Under the pieces are notes generated by a model, which did not search any database, was not told where the DNA came from, and saw only the letters and a program-made list of their open reading frames with translations. Made by a program: the position numbers and the translations under genes. A stretch of 20,316 nucleotides of DNA from NCBI GenBank assembly GCA_029259535.1, contig JAPHEF010000035.1, forward strand, positions 1 to 20,316. The letters are read 5' to 3'. This document shows positions 1 through 6,273 of the stretch, piece by piece. Origin of the DNA: Alkanophaga liquidiphilum (GTDB lineage Archaea > Halobacteriota > Syntropharchaeia > Alkanophagales > B39-G2). Each line of letters begins with the position of its first letter. Positions within the stretch are counted from its first letter, which is position 1.

Positions 1-143
1 GGAGAGGGAGCCAGGGGAAGAACACGAGAAGATACGCTAAGAGTTATTGCTGGCGTGAAGATTCCCGAACCGTCATTGTGGCGATTGTGAGAGTCAAGAT
101 TCCTTGTGACTAAGGACGAGATATGAAAACAGAGCCAGGTTAT
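1..143 (+). other. Window edge: possible 3' end of an upstream gene
   Basis: Two plus-strand frames are open from the window edge. One gives 29 residues ending at the TGA at 88-90 (ending IPEPSLWRL). The other gives 36 residues ending at the TAA at 111-113 (ending VRVKIPCD). Both read like protein, and they cannot both be coding. I recognise neither, so I only note that an upstream gene may end here. The 8-base word GAGCCAGG occurs at 8-15 and again at 132-139. Nothing else is supported in this stretch. Confidence 0.25.
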
Positions 144-304
144 GCATTTTGAGCCGAAAAGCTCAAAATGCTTCGTGCGATGTCATCCTTTGTCCATCGC
201 ACCGGGTGCAACCCACACCCTCTATCCCGTCCGCAAACGCTTCCGGGATTGCTTGCGATGCCGACTGCGTGCTTCGGCTCAGCGCCGGCTTGTCGGCAAT
301 CGCA
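144..304 (+). other. Run of five consecutive hairpins, possible structured RNA
   Basis: Five inverted repeats follow each other almost without gaps: 144-154/161-171 (11 bp, perfect, 6-nt loop), 175-182/195-202 (8 bp, perfect, 12-nt loop), 204-208/216-220 (5 bp), 224-229/244-249 (6 bp) and 254-265/292-304 (12 bp with one bulged A). A short open frame crosses the region but its translation looks random. Independent adjacent stems of this kind suggest a non-coding RNA, the structured 3' end of an upstream transcript, or the remains of a mobile element end. I looked for RNase P RNA, SRP RNA and box C/D or H/ACA signatures and did not find convincing ones. The transcribed strand cannot be told from symmetric stems. 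Confidence 0.45.
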
Positions 305-322
305 GCAACTTTATGATTTGAG

Positions 323-335
323 CATATATAAAATT
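323..335 (+). promoter_or_regulatory. Putative TATA box upstream of the cyclo-ligase/KptA gene
   Basis: CATATATAAAATT is a strong archaeal TATA-like element. Transcription would begin near 350, giving a leader of about 145 nt that contains two more hairpins (347-355/366-374 and 406-411/430-435). A second, weaker candidate, CTTATAT at about 443-449, would instead give a leader of roughly 20 nt before the ATG at 494. The sequence does not decide between them. Confidence 0.4.
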
Positions 336-346
336 ATCGGTCGAAA

Positions 347-435
347 TCAGGCATCATACATTGCTGACGCCTGAAAAAGTGTGTAAAGCTCGAACCAGCC
401 ATTAAGCTGCGTTGCGGCGCTCCGCTCCTCGCAGC
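347..435 (+). other. Two hairpins in the presumed leader of the cyclo-ligase/KptA gene
   Basis: TCAGGCATC at 347-355 pairs with GACGCCTGA at 366-374 (9 bp, one mismatch, 10-nt loop). Further on, GCTGCG at 406-411 pairs with CGCAGC at 430-435 and encloses a nested GCGG/CCGC stem with a CGCT loop. If transcription starts at the TATA box near 323-335, both lie in the 5' leader. They extend the hairpin series seen from 144 on. Confidence 0.35.
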
Positions 436-493
436 ACGCAAGCCTTATATCAAGGGCAATGCTAATTTGAGCAGAGAGCTTGCCGGTGGTATT

Positions 494-1729
494 ATGGCAG
501 CATTTAAGAGCAAGAAGCAAGTGAGGGCGGAGGTGTGGGGGAGAATGCTCGAGTTGGGCGTCGCCCGCCCTTTTAACAAAATTCCCCCGTTCCCCGGGCA
601 GGAAGCCGCTGCCTCCCTCTTGCGGACACTTGACGTTTATAAAGACGCTGCGAGGATATTCGTGCCTCCGGACGCCGCTCAATACCATGTTAGACTTAAC
701 GCTCTGAAAGACGGAAAGGTGGTCATAATGGCAACGCCTGCGCTTGCCGAAGGCTTTTACGAGCTCGATCCCACCGCCGTCGACGAAAAGGTGTGGCGCT
801 TAGCTGTCCGCAGCAAGGAGGTCTTTAAATACGGTAGGCGGCTGAAAACTTCGCTTGAGGATATCGGAAAGGTTGATTTGATGGTCACTGGCGCCGTTGC
901 CGTGAGCCGGGGTGATGGGTGCCGCATCGGCAAGGGCACCGGCTTCTTCGACCTCGAATACGCAATCCTTAAGGAAATAGGAAGTGTCGGCGAGACCACG
1001 CCCATCATTGCCGTCGTCCACGACTCACAAGTCTTTGACGAACTGCCTCATGACAAAAACGACGTTGCCGTGAACTTCATTGTCACGCCTTCCCAAATAA
1101 TCAAGATAGAAAAGCCGAGGAAAAGACCGGTGGGTATAGATTGGAAACGCATTGACAACAGTAGAATTTTAAAAATAAGACCACTTATGGAGCTTGAGAC
1201 CAAAATAAAGATAAGCAAGGCGATAAGTTATATCCTAAGGCACAAGCCGTCGCCGAAAATGCGGAAAGACGGCTTCATGAGCTTAAAAGCGCTTTTAAAA
1301 GATTTGCGCAAGAGGGTCCCTTATGCGAATGAAGAGCTTATAGTTGAGGTCGTGGAAAACGACCCCAAAGGGCGTTACGAGCTTAGGGATGGGATGATAC
1401 GGGCGAGATATGGACACTCGATAGACGTTCAAATAAAGCTCCCAGCGGCGGACGTCGCCACACTTTACCACGGCACGACCGAAGATGCTGCCGCGGAGAT
1501 TCTGCGAGAGGGATTGAAGCCCGTGGGCCGGCGTAAAGTGCACCTGTCGGCGAGCGTCGAGGACGCCATCGAAGTCGGAAAGAGAAGGACGGACAGACCT
1601 GTCGTTTTGAGAATAGATGCGAAGGCAGCGCTGGCGGAGGGCGTTCGGATAGAAAAGGCGACCGACCGTGTTTACGTCGCGGACTTCATCCCGCCAGAAT
1701 TTATAAGTCTGCTGGATGGGGACCGTTAG
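494..1729 (+). CDS. 5-formyltetrahydrofolate cyclo-ligase-like protein fused to RNA 2'-phosphotransferase (Tpt1/KptA)
   Basis: A 411-aa two-domain protein. Residues 1 to about 225 match the archaeal 5-formyltetrahydrofolate cyclo-ligase-like family: an IPPFPGQEAA-type N-terminal segment, then GKGTGFFDLEYAIL and the VNFIVTP C-terminal motif. Residues about 238-411 match Tpt1/KptA, which moves an RNA 2'-phosphate to NAD+: ISYILRHKP with the Arg249-His250 pair, IRARYGHSI, LYHGTTEDAA, KVHLSASVEDA and VVLRIDAKAAL. The frame is uninterrupted. The join is tight, since the first domain's usual IDW-x-R-I tail runs straight into the KptA helix. I chose the ATG at 494 because homologues start near there; a TTG at 467 would add nine residues. 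An internal ATG at 1187 lies exactly at the domain border but has no clear ribosome site. KptA activity is well founded on motifs; true cyclo-ligase activity of the first half is less certain, as archaeal members are poorly characterised. Confidence 0.82.
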   Translation: MAAFKSKKQVRAEVWGRMLELGVARPFNKIPPFPGQEAAASLLRTLDVYKDAARIFVPPDAAQYHVRLNALKDGKVVIMATPALAEGFYELDPTAVDEKVWRLAVRSKEVFKYGRRLKTSLEDIGKVDLMVTGAVAVSRGDGCRIGKGTGFFDLEYAILKEIGSVGETTPIIAVVHDSQVFDELPHDKNDVAVNFIVTPSQIIKIEKPRKRPVGIDWKRIDNSRILKIRPLMELETKIKISKAISYILRHKPSPKMRKDGFMSLKALLKDLRKRVPYANEELIVEVVENDPKGRYELRDGMIRARYGHSIDVQIKLPAADVATLYHGTTEDAAAEILREGLKPVGRRKVHLSASVEDAIEVGKRRTDRPVVLRIDAKAALAEGVRIEKATDRVYVADFIPPEFISLLDGDR

Positions 1730-1778
1730 GCGGTATGTTGTTCGGTGAAGGGGAGGGGGCTTCTTGCCATTAAGTTCC

Positions 1779-1787
1779 AATATAAAG
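1779..1787 (+). promoter_or_regulatory. Putative TATA box for the prefoldin-ftsY-IPK cluster
   Basis: AATATAAAG lies about 30 nt before the ribosome site GGGGTGG (near 1804-1810) and 30-38 nt upstream of the prefoldin ATG. This predicts a short leader containing a Shine-Dalgarno sequence. Confidence 0.5.
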
Positions 1788-1816
1788 AAAATCAATTAGT
1801 TCAGGGGTGGTAAAAG

Positions 1817-2275
1817 ATGGAAGAGCGTGCTGGGAGGAATGAGCGTGCGGAGGCGCAAGAGGCGCAGGCGTTAATGATGCGGCTTCGACAATACCAGACG
1901 CAAGCGGACGCCCTGACGCAGGAGCTCGTCCTTGTTCAGCAATCGGTAGCCGAGTATGAGAGGGCTATGGAGACCATAAAATACCTGAAGAAATTGAAGG
2001 CGGGCGATGAGCTGCTTGTGTCCGTCGGCGCTGGCGCTTCGGTGTATGCGACGCTGAGCACTCCTGAAAAGGTAATAATAAATTTGGGGGCGGGTGTGAG
2101 CGCCGAAAAGGACCCCGACAGCGCCATTGAGAGCTTGAAGGAGCGAAGGGACGAGTTGGATAAGCGGCGGGCTGAAATAACAGAACTGCTACAGAGGTTG
2201 GAGCAGGAGGCGCAAAAGGTGCAGGCACGGCTCCAAGAAATACTCGCAAGGCAGGAGCAGGCGAGACAAGGATAA
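1817..2275 (+). CDS. pfdA: Prefoldin subunit alpha (GimC alpha)
   Basis: A 152-aa protein with the prefoldin alpha layout: an N-terminal coiled coil (about 15-55), the short conserved beta segment around AGDELLVSVGAGASVYATL and KVIINLGAGVSAEK (about 65-98), and a long charged C-terminal coiled coil (about 105-150). Two alpha subunits and four beta subunits form the cytosolic holdase that passes unfolded proteins to the thermosome. It starts at an ATG preceded by GGGGTGG and lies 25 bp upstream of ftsY, the gene order seen in many archaea, so the two are probably co-transcribed. The beta subunit is not in this window. The length fits the family. Confidence 0.9.
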   Translation: MEERAGRNERAEAQEAQALMMRLRQYQTQADALTQELVLVQQSVAEYERAMETIKYLKKLKAGDELLVSVGAGASVYATLSTPEKVIINLGAGVSAEKDPDSAIESLKERRDELDKRRAEITELLQRLEQEAQKVQARLQEILARQEQARQG

Positions 2276-2300
2276 CAATACGCACGGCGACGTGGTTCAG

Positions 2301-3236
2301 ATGTTCGAGCGGCTAAGGCAGAAGTTCAAGGCGTTTACGAAGAGCGTTGGGGAGAAGGTGCAGGAGGTCAAAACAGTCATCACTGAGGGCGAGGTAATCC
2401 TCGACAGTAAAGACTTAGAAGAGCCGCTGGAGGAGTTGGAGCTCGCACTGCTCGAGAGCGACGTGGCGTTGCCCGTGGCTGAGAGCATCATTGAGGCTGT
2501 AAAAAACGAGCTTGTGGGGCGGCGGAAGAAGTTGCTACGGCGCACTGAAGATGTCGTCATGGAGGCTTTGCGGGAGGCGTTGCTGCGCTCGCTCTTTCCG
2601 TGTGAGTTCGACTTCGACGAGTTCGTCAAGCATTGCGAGAAGCCCGTTCGCATAGTCTTTGTCGGCGTGAACGGTACAGGTAAAACTACCACGATCGCAA
2701 AACTCGCAAAACGCCTCCTTGACAATGGATATTCTGTCGTGCTCGCCTGTGCCGATACTTTTAGAGCGGGCGCTGCCGAGCAGCTCGAAACGCACGCAAG
2801 GAACCTCGGCGTGAAACTCATAAAACACCAATACGGCGCAGATCCCGCCGCCGTCGTTTACGACGCCGTCGAATATGCAAGGGCGCACCGCCGCGATGTT
2901 GTTCTTGCGGACACTGCCGGCAGGATGCACACGAACATTAACCTGATGGAGCAGCTCCGCAAAATCTGCCGAGTGAACTCACCACACCTAAAAATCTTCG
3001 TTGACGAAGCTGTCGCGGGCAATGACGCCGTCGAGCGGGCGACTCGCTTCAACGACGCCGTCGGGATTGACGCTTCCATATTAACAAAGCTCGATGCCGA
3101 CCCTAAGGGGGGTGCTGCCATCTCAATAGCCCATGTTACTGGCAAACCAATAATCTTCGTCGGCACTGGACAAGGCTACGACGACCTCCAGAAGTTTGAT
3201 GCCACTTGGCTTGTGGAGAGGCTCGTTGGTCCTTAA
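2301..3236 (+). CDS. ftsY: Signal recognition particle receptor FtsY
   Basis: A 311-aa SRP GTPase that docks SRP-bound ribosomes at the membrane for co-translational insertion. It has an N-terminal four-helix NG bundle (about 1-110, with a charged amphipathic start MFERLRQKFKAF), then the G domain: P-loop GVNGTGKTT (about 122-130), the SRP-specific insertion DTFRAGAAEQL, the DTAGRM G3 motif, TKLDADPKGGA (G4) and GTGQGYDDL (G5). There is no long acidic A domain, as is usual in archaea. I chose the ATG at 2301 because the family starts MF-x-x-L/F; an in-frame GTG at 2292 would add only three residues. It follows prefoldin alpha by 25 bp and precedes isopentenyl phosphate kinase by 7 bp, so an operon is likely. 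Confidence 0.94.
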   Translation: MFERLRQKFKAFTKSVGEKVQEVKTVITEGEVILDSKDLEEPLEELELALLESDVALPVAESIIEAVKNELVGRRKKLLRRTEDVVMEALREALLRSLFPCEFDFDEFVKHCEKPVRIVFVGVNGTGKTTTIAKLAKRLLDNGYSVVLACADTFRAGAAEQLETHARNLGVKLIKHQYGADPAAVVYDAVEYARAHRRDVVLADTAGRMHTNINLMEQLRKICRVNSPHLKIFVDEAVAGNDAVERATRFNDAVGIDASILTKLDADPKGGAAISIAHVTGKPIIFVGTGQGYDDLQKFDATWLVERLVGP

Positions 3237-3243
3237 CTTGAAA

Positions 3244-4053
3244 ATGAGTGAGTTGCGTGTCCTCAAAATCGGCGGCAGCGTCATTACCAATAAAAGCAAA
3301 GAGGAGACTCCCAAGCCCGACCAGATGCGGCGGATTTCTGAAGAGGTAAAAAGAAGTGGCGTTTCAAAACTGGTCTTAATACACGGCGCCGGTTCCTTCG
3401 GACACCCACAGGCAAAGAAGTATTTCGAGAGCAAGGACGTTCGTGACGCTTTAAAAACGCATGCCGCCGTCAAAAGGCTGAACGGCATGTTCCTCGAAGC
3501 TTTAAGCGATGTCGGTCTTGAAGTCGTGCCTGTGCACCCGATGAGCTGTGCGGTGATGCGTGGCGGCGTTCTGAGGACGATGAGCCTTGAGCCCGTCCGT
3601 CTTGCTTTGACGAAGCGTGTGATCCCGGTGCTGCACGGCGACATCTGCTTAGACGAGCTTCGCGGCTTCTCCATACTCTCTGGCGACGAAATTCTCGTGC
3701 ACGTCTCCGCCGCTTTCAAAGCATCAAAAGCGGGGGCAGGCGTGCGAGAAGACGGCGTCTTCGCAAAGCAAGATTCCAAAATTTATATGCTCCGTGAAAT
3801 AACGCCCTCAAATTTTGAGGCATTACGCCCCGAAATTGAGGAGTTCGAGCGTTTTCTGTTGTCGGAGTCGGTGGCGACGGCGGCGGCGGAAGAGCACGAC
3901 GTCACGGGACGCATGCTGTCGAAGGTCGAGAGGCTCTTGGGGCTGGCGACGGCGCACAGCGTGCCCTCTCTTATTTTTAATGCTGAAAAGGAGGGTAACG
4001 TTTTGAAATTCTTACGCGGCGAGAAAGTTCTTGGAACAGTAGTGAGCCCTTAG
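3244..4053 (+). CDS. Isopentenyl phosphate kinase
   Basis: A 269-aa amino acid kinase-fold enzyme that turns isopentenyl phosphate into isopentenyl diphosphate, the last step of the archaeal mevalonate pathway that feeds ether-lipid synthesis. The motifs are LKIGGSVIT (nucleotide-binding loop), IHGAGSFGHP with the His typical of the family, FSILSGDEI, and DVTGRMLSKVE near the C-terminus with the conserved lysine. The ATG at 3244 gives an N-terminus that begins directly with the first strand; an earlier in-frame start (3196) would overlap the end of ftsY and is unlikely. The gene follows ftsY by 7 bp and ends 13 bp from the convergent DUF2124-like gene. Confidence 0.88.
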   Translation: MSELRVLKIGGSVITNKSKEETPKPDQMRRISEEVKRSGVSKLVLIHGAGSFGHPQAKKYFESKDVRDALKTHAAVKRLNGMFLEALSDVGLEVVPVHPMSCAVMRGGVLRTMSLEPVRLALTKRVIPVLHGDICLDELRGFSILSGDEILVHVSAAFKASKAGAGVREDGVFAKQDSKIYMLREITPSNFEALRPEIEEFERFLLSESVATAAAEEHDVTGRMLSKVERLLGLATAHSVPSLIFNAEKEGNVLKFLRGEKVLGTVVSP

Positions 4054-4066
4054 TCGAGGCGTGCGG

Positions 4067-4540
4067 TTAAGGATAGCCGCCGCTCGCAACGTCAATTACA
4101 CCGTTTATGACGGCGTCGAACTTTATTTTTGAGAGCCAGTTCTGCCGTTCGAAGATGTTCATGAAGCAGAAGCCGATGACCCTCGCCGACGGCTTGCAGA
4201 CCTCTTTTAGGAATTTAAGAACGTCGTCGGCGTCGCACGGATACTTCGGCATCGCCAGCCCGCCAAGCACGACGACTGCATCTGCATTCTTCGGGTCAGC
4301 AGGCTCGTCCATGACGCAATAGCCGACGTTCTCGACAAGCTTCATACTCCTTGCCTCGTTAACGTCAGCGTTCGGCACGTAAACCATCTTGAAATTTCTG
4401 TTGCGGACGGCGTATGCGAGAAGTTCGGCAAACGGCGTGCAGACGCCGACCGTGCCCGTAAAAACCACCTTTGCGTCTTCTTTTACATCCTTGAGACTCT
4501 CCCTAAACGCATCTAACAACCCGGTTATCCCGCGTTTCAT
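4067..4540 (-). CDS. DUF2124-like archaeal protein of unknown function
   Basis: A 157-aa soluble protein with no signal peptide or membrane span. It resembles the archaeal family DUF2124, known mainly from methanogens and relatives: the GVCTPFAELLAYAVR segment (about 33-47), VYVPNADVNEA, ADAVVVLGGLAMPKY and VIGFCFMNIFER. The alternating strands and helices with small-residue loops suggest a Rossmann-like fold. No catalytic residues can be named. It starts at an ATG with AAAGGA upstream and lies 87 bp downstream of pyrB on the same strand, so it may be co-transcribed with it. The family call is from memory of its pattern and is moderately sure; the function is unknown. Confidence 0.65.
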   Translation of the reverse strand: MKRGITGLLDAFRESLKDVKEDAKVVFTGTVGVCTPFAELLAYAVRNRNFKMVYVPNADVNEARSMKLVENVGYCVMDEPADPKNADAVVVLGGLAMPKYPCDADDVLKFLKEVCKPSARVIGFCFMNIFERQNWLSKIKFDAVINGVIDVASGGYP

Positions 4541-4627
4541 AAGCTTCCTTTAGGCGCTGAGCATTTCAAGCTAACGCACAACGCCGTCTGGTGATGCTTA
4601 GGGAACTTTGCTGCAGCTCGTTACAGC

Positions 4628-5587
4628 TTACACTTCAGCTCCGAGGAGCGTTACGAGAATTGCCATCCGCACGGGGACGCCGTAGAACGCCTGCTCGAAG
4701 TATCTTGCGTATTTCGTCTTGTCGATTTCGGGGGCAATTTCATCCACTCTGGGCAGGGGGTGCATGACTATTAATCGTTCGTTCTCTTTCAGCATGTCGG
4801 GAATTATGCGGTAAGAGCCTGCGACCTTCATATACTCGGTGGGGTCTGGGAAGCGTTCACGCTGGATTCTCGTAACATACAAAACGTCGACATCGCTTAT
4901 TACTTCCTTTATGTCTGAAGTCTCGTAAATTTCAGCGCCACGCAAGTCCTCCTTTATCTCCTGCGGCATTTTTAGCAACTCCGGCGACACGAGATAAATT
5001 TCGGCGCCGTAGAGCGAGAGCGCGTAAGCCAAGGAGTGCACGGTCCGCCCGTATTTGAGGTCGCCGACGAGTGCGACTTTAAGACCCTCAAGCCGCCCTA
5101 ACTCTTTCTTCATCGTGTAAAGGTCGAGAAGCGTCTGTGTGGGGTGCTGCCCGGCGCCGTCTCCTGCATTCACCACCGGAACTTCCGAGAATTCAGCGGC
5201 AAGCCTCGAGGCGCCCTCCTTCGGGTGCCGCAGCACGATGACGTCGCAATATTTGCTGATGACACGAATGGTGTCGGCAAGGTTCTCGCCTTTCGCTATC
5301 GAGGAAGCTTCGACGCCGCTCATGTTCAGAACGTCGCCGCCGAGCCGCTTCATGGCGGTCTCGAACGACATGCGGGTTCGTGTTGACGGCTCGAAAAACA
5401 GGTTTGCGAGGAGCTTGCCGGCGAGAGCGTCGCTGCGGCGCTCCCCTCTTGCATAGTGTTCGAGACGTTCTGCAACCTCCAAAATGAAATCAATTTCCTC
5501 TCTAGTGAAATCCCGCATCGAAATTATGTGCCGCTTCTTAAAAGCGCTAACATCCTTGCTAACAAATCGCAACCCACTACCAGTCAT
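4628..5587 (-). CDS. pyrB: Aspartate carbamoyltransferase catalytic subunit
   Basis: A 319-aa enzyme that joins carbamoyl phosphate and aspartate, the first committed step of pyrimidine synthesis. It carries the carbamoyl phosphate site FFEPSTRTRMSFE (about 64-76), the GQHPTQTLLDLYT segment, VALVGDLKYGRTVHSL and the C-terminal MHPLPRVDEI motif, all intact. The N-terminus is about a dozen residues longer than in many archaeal homologues before HIISMRDFTREE. I take the ATG at 5587, directly preceded by an in-frame GTG. There is no ribosome site, and a TATA-like element sits about 28 nt upstream, so the mRNA is probably leaderless. The regulatory subunit gene pyrI, often just downstream in archaea, is not here. 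Confidence 0.94.
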   Translation of the reverse strand: MTGSGLRFVSKDVSAFKKRHIISMRDFTREEIDFILEVAERLEHYARGERRSDALAGKLLANLFFEPSTRTRMSFETAMKRLGGDVLNMSGVEASSIAKGENLADTIRVISKYCDVIVLRHPKEGASRLAAEFSEVPVVNAGDGAGQHPTQTLLDLYTMKKELGRLEGLKVALVGDLKYGRTVHSLAYALSLYGAEIYLVSPELLKMPQEIKEDLRGAEIYETSDIKEVISDVDVLYVTRIQRERFPDPTEYMKVAGSYRIIPDMLKENERLIVMHPLPRVDEIAPEIDKTKYARYFEQAFYGVPVRMAILVTLLGAEV

Positions 5588-5611
5588 CACAAATAGTGCA
5601 TAATGCTAACA

Positions 5612-5621
5612 GATAAAATTA
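5612..5621 (-). promoter_or_regulatory. Putative TATA box of pyrB
   Basis: On the minus strand the AT-rich element TAATTTTAT lies 25-33 nt upstream of the pyrB ATG. This places the transcription start at or next to the start codon, which fits the lack of a Shine-Dalgarno sequence there. Confidence 0.4.
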
Positions 5622-5629
5622 CAGCCCTG

Positions 5630-5657
5630 AAAATCAAAAAAGGGAATAAAATAAAAA
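5630..5657 (-). terminator. T-rich terminator after alba
   Basis: Right after the alba stop codon the minus strand reads three runs of T, including two runs of six, within 28 nt. Archaeal intrinsic termination needs only such T tracts. The position, between alba and the separate pyrB promoter, fits. Confidence 0.6.
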
Positions 5658-5658
5658 A

Positions 5659-5937
5659 CTATTTCTTTATGCCCAGCACGATTTCTATCGAGGAGACGTT
5701 CGCTTTTTGTCCTCCTTCTCCTTCGATTTCTTCGGTGCTTATTTTTATGTCTCTTACCTCAGCGTTCGGCATAAACTTGTTGCGCACGACCTCTGCGGTA
5801 TCCACAGCCCTCGAAATAGAACGTCCTCGGGCTTTTATCACCACTTCCTCGCTGCCGTTGTTGAACTGCGTCACGACCGCCAACACGTAGCTCATCACAG
5901 GTTTGTTACCTACGTATATCACGTTGTCCTCCGGCAT
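5659..5937 (-). CDS. albA: Chromatin protein Alba
   Basis: A 92-aa small basic nucleic acid-binding protein that coats archaeal DNA and also binds RNA. The conserved N-terminal VIYVGNKPVMSYVLAV, the central VVIKARGRSISRAVDTAE and the C-terminal SSIEIVLGIKK fit the whole family length. The lysine within GNKP corresponds to the acetylatable lysine region in crenarchaeal Alba. The start is an ATG preceded by GCGGGTGGG. The gene has its own TATA box about 165 nt upstream and thus a long leader with strong secondary structure (described separately), and a T-rich terminator downstream. Confidence 0.95.
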   Translation of the reverse strand: MPEDNVIYVGNKPVMSYVLAVVTQFNNGSEEVVIKARGRSISRAVDTAEVVRNKFMPNAEVRDIKISTEEIEGEGGQKANVSSIEIVLGIKK

Positions 5938-6078
5938 GTTCCCACCCGCTTTCTGTTATCGTCTCACCGCCGACCGGCGGCTCCAGCTCCTCAGCGGCTT
6001 CGACGTCGTGGGCAGGTTACGCTCATCATGCTCAGCCTGCCCACCGCCAAGGTAGCTTGCTGGAGCATGCGTCCCAGC
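5938..6078 (-). promoter_or_regulatory. Long structured 5' leader of alba (possible riboregulator or small RNA)
   Basis: Between the predicted alba transcription start and the alba ATG lie about 140 nt with nested inverted repeats. The 8-bp outer pair 6059-6066/5980-5987 encloses a perfect 9-bp hairpin at 6008-6016/6036-6044 with a 19-nt loop. A third stem, CCGCC/GGCGG with a GACC loop on the plus strand, lies at 5967-5981, just before the ribosome site. The large loop holds CTGA and ATGATGA words on the alba strand that look like box D and box C, but spacing and flanking stems do not fit a standard C/D guide RNA. A structured mRNA leader or separate small RNA is an inference. Confidence 0.45.
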
Positions 6079-6100
6079 CTACTGGAAGTAGCTTTGAACT

Positions 6101-6110
6101 TATATTTAAA
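6101..6110 (-). promoter_or_regulatory. TATA box of alba
   Basis: The minus strand reads TTTAAATATA here, a very good archaeal TATA element. Transcription would start around 6076-6083. Confidence 0.6.
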
Positions 6111-6148
6111 CTTTTCCTCCCCCTCTGCCTCATACTAAGAGATGCCTG

Positions 6149-6176
6149 CTGGGAAGGCACGTAAGCGTCTTCCCAG
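6149..6176. other. Strong hairpin between the divergent alba and M42 promoters
   Basis: CTGGGAAG at 6149-6156 pairs perfectly with CTTCCCAG at 6169-6176, and ACG/CGT extends it inside around a TAAG loop. It lies upstream of both TATA boxes, so it is in neither predicted transcript. It could be an operator-like palindrome or part of an unseen RNA. The intergenic stretch 5938-6273 otherwise holds the alba leader and the two promoters. Confidence 0.4.
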
Positions 6177-6227
6177 TTATCCCTGCCGCTTTGCAAAACA
6201 TGCGCAGAATGAGCGTGTAATAACAGA

Positions 6228-6237
6228 AAGATAAATA
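6228..6237 (+). promoter_or_regulatory. Putative TATA box of the M42 peptidase gene
   Basis: AAGATAAATA lies about 40 nt upstream of the ATG at 6274 and predicts a leader of around 15 nt containing the GGTTGGTT stretch. This supports the ATG over the TTG at 6247. Confidence 0.4.
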
Positions 6238-6273
6238 GAAGGGAGATTGAAACAACATCGAGGGTTGGTTGAG

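Noticed and set aside
144..304. Known structured RNA (RNase P RNA, SRP RNA, H/ACA guide) in the hairpin cluster
   Set aside because: None of the conserved core sequences of RNase P or SRP RNA is seen, and there is no ACA box after the last stem.
168..374. Plus-strand frame of 68 aa over the hairpin cluster
   Set aside because: The composition looks random, it runs through five inverted repeats and there is no ribosome site.
347..688. Minus-strand frame of 113 aa across the start of the fusion gene
   Set aside because: It overlaps a well-supported gene on the other strand and its translation shows no domain.
5980..6044. Box C/D guide RNA in the alba leader (CTGA and ATGATGA words)
   Set aside because: Spacing between the boxes and the missing second box pair and terminal stem do not fit; kept only as a structured leader.
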